From positions 39,990,001 to 40,054,000 of the forward strand of contig CM045733.1 in the NCBI GenBank assembly GCA_024760905.1: 64,000 nt of DNA, in the 5' to 3' direction. Shown in pieces: positions 22,223 through 33,264 of the stretch; the first letter of the stretch is position 1, and every line of letters begins with the position of its first letter. Made by a program: the position numbers and the translations under genes. The DNA is from Plotosus lineatus. Lineage: Eukaryota > Chordata > Actinopteri > Siluriformes > Plotosidae. The notes beneath the pieces were generated by a model. The model made no database searches, was not told where the DNA came from, and worked only from the letters and a program-made list of their open reading frames with translations.

Positions 22223-23826
22223 TTCTGTTGCAGAGTCCTTAGCATCAATGTAGCTAAACATTCTGCAGTTTTAATTATAGGTTATGTAATTATTTTCATC
22301 ACCTTTGTATGACTAACCCTCCACTGTTGATTTTTAAGTGCCGAAATAATTGTGAAAACAGTTTCATGCACAGCTCTGCACTGTTGTTTGACTTGTTAAT
22401 AAACTTCACCTGGCAGATCGTATAAAGACAATAAAAATATCAACAAAAAGACAACAATAGCAACAAAGGGACAAATCACAATGTCTGACAGTTACATCAC
22501 TCTGAAGTATAGTACTCACTATCACAGCTACAATAAAGTACTGTGCCTTTTATTGGACAGTGCTAAGCTCAGCTCCCACTGTCTACATTTGCTAATGTTC
22601 TACAATGACTGATGTTCAGCACAGATTACACAGAGACACTCTTTTGCATACTCTTGATATATGATTCATGTTATCAGAGATTGTTCAGAGGGGTTTCTGG
22701 CCGATTAAAAGTGGCTTTAATAAAACAAGCTCCCTGTAGCCTTTCAGTATATGTTCCATCAGAATTGAATGCTTTCCCAACACATCTAAGAACCAGCAAA
22801 CAGATGAGAAGCCCATGTACCAGGTTATGTACGATTTTGTGGGGCGGTACAGAGTCACTAACTTAGTAGGCGTATGCTTAAAAGCTATGGCATTTTGATT
22901 AGTTAAATTTCTGTATGTGAGTGACAGTGAGGAACAGTCCATTACTGCTTAGAAGTAAAGGCATGAATAGGGAAGTGTAGAAACTGAGAAAATCTCCAAT
23001 GAAGTTTGTGCTGGGCTGCAAATGTAAGCCGAAAACAAGCCATTAATTAACATTTTACTGCATGGAACTGTGAATGTAGGGCTACACATATGGGTTTCTT
23101 CCTTAATGATTGTTCTTTGGTCATTTCTTTGTCCACTGCTAACACCTCCTTCAGCACAAACCCACACAACACAGTTGTGAGAGTCTTGAGTGTTTTACAC
23201 ATCAGTGACATCTCACCATGACTCTTGTGCTCATCATTCTAGATGTAATAAACGCTACATGCTACTCATCTTGAGTTCCATTTTTGCGCTTTCCGGTAGA
23301 CTGCTGAGGGCAAATGTTTAACTCCAGCACGCAATTATAGGGGAAAAATAATAATAATAATAAAAATAAAATGAATTTATCCTCGCCTAGTTTCTGAACC
23401 ATCGGGAGGTCCTGGAGAGAAAAAAAATAGAGAGAATGAAGGTAGGGGTTGATGAAGTCGGTAGTGGAGCCAGTGGATGAAGTATTGGTCCTTAATATAA
23501 TATCAGTTTCAGTAAGGAGATGCTGGATGAATATTTAAAAGGGTTTCTAGAGACCAACCGAATGCAGAAAATCAAACCTCCAAAGACTTCTGCTCTGACA
23601 TGAAGTCATAAAAATAACAAAGAAAAAAAAAATCACTTCACATAGTAGTAGCTAAGCTTCCATGGTGATGTTACTTGATATATGTAAAAACATATATATT
23701 TTTTATTACATTACTGTTGTCATAATGGTTGTGGCATCAGTATTGATTTTTCTGCAGGTTTTTCCAGCATGGACTGTGTATGCACTAGAAAAAAACCTAT
23801 TGACAGAATAATAATAATATATTGGC
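22223..23826. other. Non-repetitive DNA, no recognised gene
   Basis: It has an open frame at 22,612-22,866 (84 codons) without known motifs and a short AAT run near 23,348. Nothing convincing as exon or element. Confidence 0.55.
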
Positions 23827-23946
23827 CCTGCAATAGGCTGGCGAGCCATTCAGGGGCACTCTGACCTCACCTAGAGTCAGCTGAGATGGGTGCCAGCCTC
23901 TTGCAACCTTAATTAGAATTACATGGCTTAGAAAATGAATGAATTA
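23827..23946 (+). mobile_element. tRNA-derived SINE 3' portion
   Basis: CCTGCAATAGGCTGGCGAGC, AGTCAGCTGAGATGGGTGCC and the tail TTAGAAAATGAATGAATTA. The head is missing. Confidence 0.8.
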
Positions 23947-24313
23947 GTAATATATCGATTAATTGAGCTGAATGTATTATTTTATAATTTATATTTATTA
24001 ACCATTTTAAAATTGTATTTATCAAAGCCAAAGCATTCAAAAAATATCTGTAAAAATTTCTAAGTTTTGAGTAAAATTTAAAAAGGGCCATATTGGTGTT
24101 AAATTTATCAATAAGACAATCGTCGCATCTGTGGCATCCTATAAAATGTCTCCATGTGGAGGTATCAGGTGATGACCTCGTACACCCACCGGTGATGACA
24201 TCATGACAGGAGCTTTTAGCCCAGATAGAAATCTGATTTGTCCTCATAAAACTTTCAGAGCATCATCTGTTCCTCAGCTTAGGTAGGAAAAAAAAACACA
24301 GTGATCACATCAG

Positions 24314-24586
24314 CGAGTCAGCGATCAGACAGAATCAGACTTCAGAAACTGCGAGCTGGAAAACACCACGTGTTGTACAGCTCAGGTTGAGCTTTCTGGA
24401 TACAAGCCAGGCTTCAACAACGAACTGAGTGATGTAGAGAAACTACTTTCATCCATAATTGATGCTTTATCAGTGTCTCTGTCCAGCAAGACCCAAAGTC
24501 TGATAGCCTCCAATGGATCAAATGTTCCGTCACAAGTTTTCCTCATCAATCCTGCCAAAGTCCACCTTTACAAAAATAAGGAATGA
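24314..24586 (+). CDS. Hypothetical open frame or exon, unrecognised
   Basis: 90 codons are open from 24,314 to TGA at 24,584-24,586. There is no start codon near the 5' end, and a stop lies at 24,302-24,304, so it would have to be an exon. The peptide includes NCELENTTCC, AQVELSGYKPGFNNELSD, VEKLLSSIIDALSVSLSS and SQVFLINPAKVHLY. It looks soluble with a short amphipathic stretch. CAG acceptor candidates lie at 24,311-24,313 and 24,318-24,320, but the polypyrimidine tract is weak. The frame is not low-complexity and does not match the repeats here, yet it could be a chance frame. Confidence 0.25.
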   Translation, partial: RVSDQTESDFRNCELENTTCCTAQVELSGYKPGFNNELSDVEKLLSSIIDALSVSLSSKTQSLIASNGSNVPSQVFLINPAKVHLYKNKE

Positions 24587-24680
24587 TTAAACTTTAGTTA
24601 CTGCTAGATTATCCTGGCTAGTTCTTCTAACAGTGTATAAAGAGGTGACGGTGAAGGACATATGTAAGTACACACCATAG

Positions 24681-24977
24681 GTCAAGTCCTTTGGGCGTTT
24701 TACACCCGAGCCATAGTGGCTTATCAGGCCGGTGCTTATCCCTGGTTTCCATAGCGTGAGGCGACTAGGAGTACAACTAGTACAGCTAGTCCATTGCAGG
24801 TTACCTTCCCAGTATATTTTTACTGGTTCCCATTTATACTGCTGGGTGAACAGAGGCACACTTGTGGTTGAGACCTTGATCAGGGGTCTTAGCACAGTGG
24901 GGGTCTAACAAGGATTTGAACACATAACCTCCCGATCATGAGCGCAGCACCCTAACCACTATGCCACCGGCCCCACC
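24681..24977 (-). mobile_element. tRNA-derived SINE of a separate family, minus orientation
   Basis: The head on the minus strand lies at 24,977-24,900 (TATGCCACCGGCCCC at its start, B-box complement GGATTTGAACAC). The body contains CCTTCCCAGTATATTTTTAC and the left end GGCTTATCAGGCCGGTGCTT. It shares no body with the other SINEs in this window. Confidence 0.6.
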
Positions 24978-25099
24978 GACTCACCGGCGCACACACACCA
25001 TAACTAGAATATATATCTCTTCCCGAGAGGACACTCCAAACTAGCTCTCAGAGATGTTTATTCTAATAATTAATTCAGACCATTTTCTCTGAAAATGTA

Positions 25100-25660
25100 T
25101 CATTGTGGAAAACAGAATTGTGCTTGCATTCATACTTGTATTTGGGTTTTTATGTTTCGTTCCTTTACTGGCACCTTTACTTGCACTTATTGATTTTATT
25201 CGCCCTCCTACTTGGACTATTATTGCACTTGCATTCATCCTCATATTAGATCTTACTTGTGCTTATTCTCCTGTTTGTATTGATCTGTACTACTGTATCT
25301 ACTGTACTGAAATGTACACTTGTTATACTTGTACTAAGACTTATCTTCATTTTCTTAATTGCATTGTATAATTACTAGTCCTTGTTCTTAAACCTGTATT
25401 AGCTGGTACTTGTACTAATACTTCTGCTCTCACACATAATTGTACTTATTCTCCTGCTTGTACCTATGCTCACACTATCGCACTTCGACTCATATTTATA
25501 CTTGCACTCAGAGTTGTATCCCTGCTTGTATTCACACTACTAATCATACATGTACAACACCTGTACTTGTACTTACATGCATTTATATTCATACCTGTAG
25601 CTGTGCCTGGACATTTACTTGGATTTATACTTGAACTCATACTTGTTGATACTGTGTAAA
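25100..25660 (+). repeat. Degenerate array of ACTTGT/ACTTRT hexamer-like units
   Basis: Phrases such as TACTTGTACTAATACT, CTTGTACTTGTACTTAC and TTATACTTGAACTCATACTT recur over more than 500 bp with many substitutions. The hydrophobic plus-strand frame at 25,105-25,371 (88 codons) is a by-product of this pyrimidine-rich array. Confidence 0.65.
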
Positions 25661-26190
25661 AACACAGTACTGTTGCATTTCCACATTTTCTGGAGCCTGA
25701 CTCAATTTTATTTCTCCATTGTCTCCCTAGCAGCCTGCTATAACTCACAGCAAGTGAAAAACAGAAGAAACCATCAAGTAAAATCAGGACACGGGTTTAG
25801 AAGCAGGTCGGGAAATCGTACCTGTCTGTATATATTAATGACTCTCATATGCTGTGGTGTGAGAAAGAGAATGTCGTCTGCATAAGAATGATTCTGATAA
25901 ATTGGATTTTTGGCATATAGTCTTTTGGACGAGGAGATAAATGTCTTTTCTTACATAATACACAAGTTTGTTATTTATGGATCAGTGCATCACAGGGAAA
26001 ACCGAATTTTACATTTATTAAAGAATGTGATAACTATGAAAGTAAAATGATTGTTATATTTTAAGCTAATTTAAATACAAAATTACATTCTACACTGAAA
26101 GCAAGGAGCAGGTCCAAGTTTAAAAATGTTTAAAAAATACACAATTTTTCGGTTGAGCAAAAAAAAAAAAAATCATAAAATGCATTAAAA

Positions 26191-26524
26191 ATCATTCATT
26201 AATTTTCTGAACTGCTTAATCTGAATAGGGTCATGGGGAGTCTGGTGCCCATCTCAGTCGACTCCGCGTGAGAGTGCACCCTGGACAGCTTGCTAGGCCA
26301 TCGCAGGTAAAAAACATGCTGACGGCTGTGCAGCCACTCTTGGCGAAAGTCAGCAATGGTTATTTTACATGAACCTCACACAATAGACAGTGAGAAACAT
26401 GGTCAACCTTTGATAACCTAGTTAGCTGCACTGGCGGACAGTGGCAACCTGTTGAAAGTGGGGCTTGAACCCCCAACCTTGGGATCACTGAGCCAGCATT
26501 TCACTCCCATGCCACCACTGCCAC
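26191..26524 (-). mobile_element. tRNA-derived SINE, full length, minus orientation
   Basis: The tail complement TCATTCATTAATTTTCTGAAC starts the element. The body contains GCAATGGTTATTTTACATGA and GACAGTGAGAAACATGG, and the head carries the B-box complement GGGCTTGAACCCCC at 26,461-26,474. It ends in GCCACCACTGCC. Same family as 30,931-31,260. Confidence 0.88.
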
Positions 26525-27539
26525 ATTAAAAATCAACTCTGCAATATTTATCTGTTTATAGTTACAATTAATGAGGAAATAACAGGCGAGTTTCTGTTCT
26601 GACTTATTTTATAGCAGTTGTAAAGGGACACTCCCTCACAGGTCTCTGTCTTCAATCTCTCACTTTAAACAAATTTCCTCTGTTCTGAAGAATGCATGAC
26701 CTCACACTGGAGATGCCTTCCATAAATGTTAAGTACATGATTGTATTGCATTTATTAATCTTCCCATCTAAATTTTTAAGTGTAATTTGCAATTATCGAT
26801 CGTTTCTAAAATTTCCCTGTGTATTGTATATATTTTCAAACAATTTTCCATTCTTATGGGAGTTTTTAAATGCAAGATGAGGTGGATATTAGTTGAGGCC
26901 TGACAGCCCAGTATAAAGGTTACTATATAGTGTTTATATTGAAATGAACGGCTTCACTGTTATAGAATACAACCTCATATGGCTTTAATAAATGTAGAAG
27001 AAATTGCTGAATACATAAGAAGTAATTAAAGGTGAAAAAGCTGGTGATTGTTGTGACAAAATTTGAAATATTAAAATAAAAAGCCCTGCAGCACTTTATG
27101 TAGCACAGAGTTATTTTTCACTATGGAAGAACAAAACAATCAATGTGGCCTAATGTACGACCCTGATACACTTCGCCCAGATGTCTCCAGACAGAGATCA
27201 ATAGAAATAAACCAAAGTTGACTGGAAAAAAAGCCTCTCTTTGTATTTCTCCTGAGGATGAAACACAGCCATGTTCTCGTTTTTATGACATGGTCACGTT
27301 TTTAATGAGCACAATTCGTCCTTTTATTGAGCTATCCATACGACAACCTCAAACTGACCCTTACTCATCTCACCGAGAGCTCTGCACTAATCACATGCCC
27401 TGATAAGGTTACATCCAGATGAGACTGGCGTCCACTCGTGACACAGAGAGAGATGTTCGAATCAAACAGAGGTTGTCTGAGATGATAGAGATTACCTAAG
27501 GTTGAAGAGATTCTAACAAAACAGAAAGAGAGAAATTTG

Positions 27540-27543
<4 letters not shown>
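26525..27543. other. AT-rich DNA without a recognised gene
   Basis: Short frames at 26,692-26,880 and 27,218-27,403 have no motif, splice or repeat support. Confidence 0.55.

Positions 27544-27617
<74 letters not shown>
27544..27617 (+). repeat. (TA)n microsatellite, about 37 units
   Basis: Uninterrupted TA array. The Tyr-Ile frames across it are artefacts. Confidence 0.98.
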
Positions 27618-27618
<1 letters not shown>

Positions 27619-28289
27619 CCAAAATAGGGACAAATTTAACATTCAATAATTCTAAAACCCTTAGTCATAATTTTATAAAAATGCACTGGATTTACCAAGC
27701 AGATGGTCTAAGTAATTTATGCAAACTTAACGATAACATCTTAAATAACTTTTGAATGAGAGAAAAATTAAAATTGAGTCTGTAAAATTACAATATCAGA
27801 ATATGTCATAATCAAGGTTGTTGTTGTCCATCCACTCCCTATTTTTCTGTCCGCAGACCCAGTCTTCTCATGCTTTCTGATCAAGTTAACAGGTGACTTG
27901 GTCAGGTTTTCCCCCAGAAATTCTTGGACTATCTTGGACTCTCTCCACTACCTTTCAAGAAAACATGCTGCAATTAACTCCTTATCACCACTTGGGATGA
28001 CCAGTTTGAGTCTACAAATATGTAACTCAACTGGTTAAATTATCTGACAATGAACCAGATGATATTTCCAGATAACACTTGACTGACAGGTGAAACATCT
28101 CTTGCAGTACTGCTCCTTGATACCTGACATGTTGCGTCATAGCAGATGCAGATCTCCAGTACTGTAATATTTGAGATTGATTTTGATTTTGCTCTCATTC
28201 AAAGGCTTAAGATAAGATATTTAAGATATGAACTTGAAATTGGCAAGAATTATTATGAACATCTGCTTGGTAAATCTGAAAAATATTTT

Positions 28290-28500
28290 AAGATGATGAT
28301 CAAGAGGCACATTGACAAGGTAGTAACTGTTAACCCCAAGTTTGAATCCAGGTTTATGCCACAACCATCCATGACCGGGAATCCATGGGAGCTAATTGGC
28401 TTCTCGCAGGAAGGATGCTCACTCCCTTGTCACTTACAGTGATCACCATCCATCTATGGGCATCTGTGAGCTCATTTGTATGAGGGGTGGTTAGTGCTTT
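28290..28500 (+). mobile_element. Possible tRNA-derived SINE of another family
   Basis: A B-box-like AAGTTTGAATCCAGG near 28,338 is followed by CCACAACCATCCATGACC, GGGAGCTAATTGGC and CATCTATGGGCATCTGTGAG, an order I associate with a fish SINE body. A plus-strand frame of 98 codons (28,146-28,442) runs into it and is probably fortuitous. Confidence 0.35.
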
Positions 28501-29212
28501 CTTCCCATGTGTGTTCGACTTCAACCAAATGTGGTATATGGATCTATACGGGAAGGAAATACTTAATTGGTTGGAATTGGATATGACTAAATTAGGCAGA
28601 AAATCATGGCCCAGGTGTTAATATAAATATGTGTGTAGGGGATGACAAACATATGTTTGGATTAGCATATTAGTTGGGGGGGTAGATAATAAGCTTCCCT
28701 GGAGATACAATGCTGTCCTTGAAAAATTAAAAAGAAAGAAAGAAGTGGTTGGGGAGGTGAACTGCCCTTCAAGCTGTTAATTTACACTCCCCAGGGTCGT
28801 TAGGAGGTTAATAAATCTAATAAGAGTGTGAGAGAAAGGCAGTGTGGGTAATACATAACTCTTTGTTTATGGTATGAAGTGACATGATAGAATGCAGTGT
28901 AATATGAATCAGGAGGAAAAGGAGAAGGGAAAGCGGATTATTACATGGTGAAATAAACTCCATTGTGAGCAAGACTGAGAGGTGTACAAACTGTGCAGAA
29001 TCATAAACTTCATCAAAAAAAACCCCCAAACAAACAGATAAATGTGTAAAATATTGTGATTGTGTGTGCAATTGCCTGCAGTGAGGCAATTTTAAGAAAA
29101 AAAAAAAAAAAGGAAGGAACTTCATTCAGTATTTTTTGTATTTTTGTGTAACTGCCAAATATTGTCTACATTTTTTCAGATTCATTCCAGGGTACTCTTT
29201 TAATTCATAGAC

Positions 29213-30829
29213 CAGGGGTCACCAACCCTTTGCCCACGCCCGTTGGCTCCTTCCTAGGACAACTACATGAGGAGTGGATATCTATAACGCGATTAAAAAC
29301 TTTCTTCATGGAGAAAAAAGTGCAGCTGGAGAAGCTCGTGTCGGTAACTACCGATGGTGCACCGGCAATGGTAGGATGCCGTGTGGGCTTCATTGCACAT
29401 TGCAAGAATGACCCAGACTTTCCACCTTTCCTACACTACCATTGTATCATCTACCAGCAGGCAATATGCGCGAAAGTGACCGGGTTTGATCATGCAATAA
29501 ACCCTGTTGTAAAAATCATCAATAGCATTCGCGCTAAAGCCAAGCAACCCGGGCATTTAAGGTGCTTTTGGAGGAGCTTTCCGCAGAATATGGAGACCTG
29601 TTACTGCATACAGAAATCCGATGGCTCATCAGAGGGCGGATTTTGAAACCTTTCTTGGCACTTTTTGGTGAAATAAAGGAGTTTATGCAGAGCAAAGAAG
29701 AGGACACCTCCCTCTTGGACAACACTGAGTGGTTGCTTGACCTTGCCTTTGTAACAGACGTCGCAGAAAAACTGAACAATTTGAACTATGAGCTGCAAGG
29801 CACAGGGAAGACTATCACAAATATAAGTGCTGTAAAAGCTTTTCAAGCTAAAATGAGCATTTTCTCTGCACATTTGTAAAGAAAAAGTGTTGTGCACTTC
29901 CCCTTTGTGCAAAAAGTTCTTAGTGACAATGTTTCTGCATCTTTGGCTTTTGATAAAGTTGTAGAAAAATACTGCTAAGTGATTAACAGACTGATGAAAG
30001 AATTTGGGAGCAGGTTTTGTGATTTTGAGCAAATTGAGTCATGCGTGTCATTCATTTCAAATCCCTTTATGTCAGTGGACATTATAGGCATAGCTGAGAA
30101 CCTAAGTACAGCCTTCACCTTGGATGCAGGGCAGGTGGAAATGGAAATAACTTTGCAAAATGACTTGAACCTTAAAGCACATCGGAGTAGCCTAAACTTT
30201 TGGAACCTAGTGGACATGGAAAAGTGCAAATCTATCTGCACAGCAGCTATGAAGGTTGCTTGTCTTTTGGGATCCACATATCTCTGTGAATTTGCCTTTT
30301 CCAATCTGAACTTTATAAAAAAATAAACACCAATCACACCTAACTGATTCACATCTACAGGAGTCACTGAGAGTGGCAGTGACAAACTACACACCAGAAT
30401 ACAGCAGACTAGTGGACAACATGGAATGCCAGGTTTCTCACTAACTGACAGACACGACGGAACAGCGTTTTAGTAAAACACCATGTCACCTGGTCAACTG
30501 ATCATTGTTCATTGATTAAATCAGATTCAACGTTGGAGTTGACACAATCTCATGTATTGGGAAAAAACAATTTAAGCTCTGTTTTGTGTTGAATGAAATT
30601 GTAACATGTTCATTTGCAAAAAATAAATGTCACTTTGACAATGAAATATAAATACATTTATTTACAAGTACTTGTCCGAAAGTTATGATTATTGTTTTTT
30701 TTTGTGTGTGTGAATATTGTATGCTTTTGATTTCTTGATTTGTTTATACATATGTTTTGAGCTGGTAGCCCTCAAGCTATTTGGGAATCTTAAGGTAACC
30801 CTCAGCTTTAAAAAGGTTGGTGACCCCTG
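29213..30829 (+). mobile_element. hAT transposon, 1617 bp, with terminal inverted repeats
   Basis: The left end CAGGGGTCACCAACCCTTTG and the complement of the right end, CAGGGGTCACCAACCTTTTT, share their first 15 bases. The element is exactly bounded by the TCATAGAC duplication. Coding sequence starts within about 20 bp of the left terminus, so the normal 5' part, with any DNA-binding zinc finger, has been lost. The 3' non-coding part (30,400-30,829) includes CTAACTGACAGACACG and T/A-rich DNA. Confidence 0.95.
29230..30326 (+). pseudogene. hAT transposase pseudogene (ZBED5/GTF2IRD2-like type)
   Basis: Three adjacent open pieces make up the C-terminal two thirds of a hAT transposase. 29,230-29,530 has VSVTTDGAPAMVGCRVGF (RNase H-like core with the catalytic Asp in TDGAPAM) and HYHCIIYQQAICAK. 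29,562-29,879 has LLLHTEIRWLIRGRIL and FLALFGEIKEFMQ. 29,979-30,326 has IGIAENLSTAFTLD and the dimerisation-type end CLLGSTYLCEFAFSNLNFIK. Frame changes lie near 29,540 and 29,880-29,980, and a stop follows FIKK at 30,324-30,326. HYHCIIYQQ normally reads H-C-I-I-H-Q, so a conserved His is changed. The N-terminal BED region is absent. The gene is inactive. Confidence 0.85.
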
Positions 30830-30930
30830 TCATAGACTCTATTCCTTTTCCTCATTAGGATCAGCTACTCAATAAAATGCTGAAGCATTTATTCAGTCAA
30901 TCAGGAGCACAATCCATTAACACGTCCAGA

Positions 30931-31260
30931 GTCATTCATTCCCTTTCTGAAACAGTTAGTCCTAATTAGGGTCACAGGGAGGCTGGTGCCAATCTCAGCC
31001 GACCCTGGATGAGGGCAGAGTACACCCAGACCATCACAGGGCAGAAACAAGCTGATGGATATGCAGCATTGTCTTGATGAAAGTCAGAAATGGTTCTTTT
31101 GCATACCGATCACCATAGACAGTGAGAGATATGGCTGGGCTTTGATAACCCAGTTAGCTGAACTGGGGGGACAGCAGTGAGAACCCATTGATAGTGGGGC
31201 TTGAACCCCCAACATTGGATCAGTAATCCAGCACCATGCCACTGGGCCACCTCTGCCCCA
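30931..31260 (-). mobile_element. tRNA-derived SINE, full length, minus orientation
   Basis: The tail side GTCATTCATTCCCTTTCTGA is followed by CCTAATTAGGGTCACAGGGA, TGGGCTTTGATAACCCAGTT and the head B-box complement GGGGCTTGAACCCCC. It ends GGCCACCTCTGCCCC. Confidence 0.9.
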
Positions 31261-31520
31261 CCAAGTTCAGATTTCCTGCGTTTCAGTCACTTCGTGTCTT
31301 GGATCCTTGTTTTAGGCTGACTGGAGAAAAGTGTCTCTGCTAACACGCAACATTATTGCAATATTTAAAGGTCATAATTTGCTTGGCTGTACAAAATATT
31401 ATCGAAAGACCATGACAATGTTTCATGTTATTAATTACATTTGCACAACTTTAATATATGACCTCCAGTGCAGAGCTATAGATCATGGGATTGGGTAGGT
31501 AGTTGATTTGGACTGCAGTA

Positions 31521-32066
31521 CAGACGCTCCCCAACTTATGCGAGTTCACTTTACATGAAGCTGAGCCAAGTCACTTTACATGAAGCTTAAAACAGCCAAT
31601 CAACGCTTACAATATGTGAGGTGCTCCACCGAAAGTAGTTCACTTGCTTGTGCTTGAGACAAAGCACGGGTTATCCGGACGTCCGGTCTTTCAAGTGATC
31701 AAGGGCGCCATTGAATACTCGTTTAGTACTCAGCCTGCACTGATGTGAATCACCAGCAGAGCGGGGAGTTTTCGTTCTTTTCTGGATCCGGGCTTACATT
31801 CATTTTACAACTGTCTTTGCTTAAATGAGTATGCATGGTAGATTGCGCTGATCTGAGCAGATAGTTAATTCAGTCTTGAGAAAACCGGAAATTCCGGCAT
31901 ATGCTGGAACACTTGGACCCACGCAGGTAGGCTTACGCTTCTGACCAACCATATTTGCTTAGGGTTACAAAAGTCCACAAAACAGTGTAAACACAAAGAT
32001 CACAGAGATGGCATCTTAACACAAGGGCAACATGAAAACGAATGAACTTAAGTCGGGAAGCATCTG
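31521..32066 (-). mobile_element. Tigger-like non-autonomous element, copy A, 546 bp
   Basis: The terminal repeats are CAGACGCTCCCCAACTTATG and the complement CAGATGCTTCCCGACTTAAG, flanked by TA at 31,519-31,520 and 32,067-32,068. That fits the TA target choice of Tc1/mariner/Tigger elements. The body matches copy B (35,225-36,654) from about 35,945 on, so A is an internally deleted version. The strand follows the orientation of copy C, whose plus strand is the complement of A and B. Confidence 0.85.
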
Positions 32067-32474
32067 TATATACTTTATGACCTGGGAGGCAAATCTATGA
32101 GATCGCCCTGAGTGTCACATTTACCATACAATCTCTGTACTACCACTTCTACATTCCACGGCACTTTGACCACCATCCTCCCCACCCAAATGGCGTCACT
32201 GTCTGTTTTACAGCAGAAACTATAGCCTCCCTGAGCATATCCCATCTGCTTATAACCTCAGGCACTTGAGGTATTATTTTCATGATATGAAAAATAGGAA
32301 CGCCCGATTGATTAGTCTTTTCAAGACCTCACCAACCCCGCTTTCCTGGGGGACATCATGCAATCTCTCTAAAAAATGTAACATGAGAAACTAAACAAGA
32401 ACATGAGATGAGTAAGTAAACGATCCAGCATCTTTCTGGGACCACAGTCAGAACAACATGCAATGAAACCTGGG

Positions 32475-32680
32475 GACAGATGGAGAGAAGAAACCAGAGA
32501 AATGAGAAAGATAGAAGCAATGGGGGGGGGGGGGTGAGACATGGAAAGAGAGAAAGGCAAAGAGACACAAAGCAAGGCAAAGAGAGAGAGAGAGAAAGTA
32601 AAAGGGACAAGCCAATGGAGAGGGGGGGGGGGGTAAAATGGACATGCCATTGGGGAGAGAAAGAGAGAGACAGAGAGACG
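32475..32680 (+). repeat. Purine-rich tract with two long G-runs
   Basis: GA-rich DNA with a G-run at about 32,522-32,534 and another at about 32,622-32,632. The two runs lie inside related phrases (GACATGGAAAGAG and GACATGCCATTGGGGAGAG). Long Pro/Ser/Leu frames on the minus strand are composition artefacts. Confidence 0.85.
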
Positions 32681-33264
32681 GTGAAGGTTTTATTGTCTTC
32701 CATTTCATAAAAATGGAAAAAGATCGATGGAAATTAATGATGCTGTGTAACATGTGGAAGGAAAAACAAGTGACCATTTGAAAGAGTTACAATTAATTAT
32801 TGTTGTATTACATTCCTAATTAATGTGCTCTCTCCCATAGGAAACTAATCAATACAGCAGTTAGTGAGTACACTGGAAGTGTGAGTAAGACTATAAACAA
32901 TGCTCACTCAGACATGTATGATCAGATTACTAATCAAATTCTTTGGAAATGTGGTCTGGGGAAAGGTTATGTGCCATCACAACCATCCTTACTGAATCAA
33001 TAGATTTTGAAATGTCCACCAGTTTTAATTTTTATTTAGTCAGATTGTTTGTTTAGTTGGAGTTACTTTTGCCTTGTGTAATTCCTTTTAGATGTAATTT
33101 CATTGTGAGCAATTGAAAAGTTGTACTTTACGTATTTGTAAATTAAGTTTTGTTGCAAGTTTTAGTTTTAACTTGACTGCAGATTACTTTCTCCTTCTGG
33201 TTGAAGTCTGTTATTTTCTCATCTTCAACAACACTGCAAACTGATGATGGAAATAAAAGTTCCT
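32681..33264. other. Non-repetitive AT-rich DNA
   Basis: No gene or element signature is visible. Confidence 0.55.

Larger units (their letters stand above)
29205..30837. repeat. 8-bp target-site duplication flanking a hAT element
   Basis: TCATAGAC is present at 29,205-29,212 and 30,830-30,837, directly outside the terminal inverted repeats. Eight bases is the hAT signature. Confidence 0.95.

Noticed and set aside
29213..30829. Domesticated ZBED/GTF2IRD2-like host gene
   Set aside because: The frame is broken at several points and the copy is bounded by terminal repeats and a perfect target duplication, as expected for a transposon copy.
32356..32777. Overlapping Pro/Ser/Leu-rich frames on the minus strand
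   Set aside because: They are products of the purine-rich tract with G-runs. Three frames are open at once, which indicates composition and not selection.
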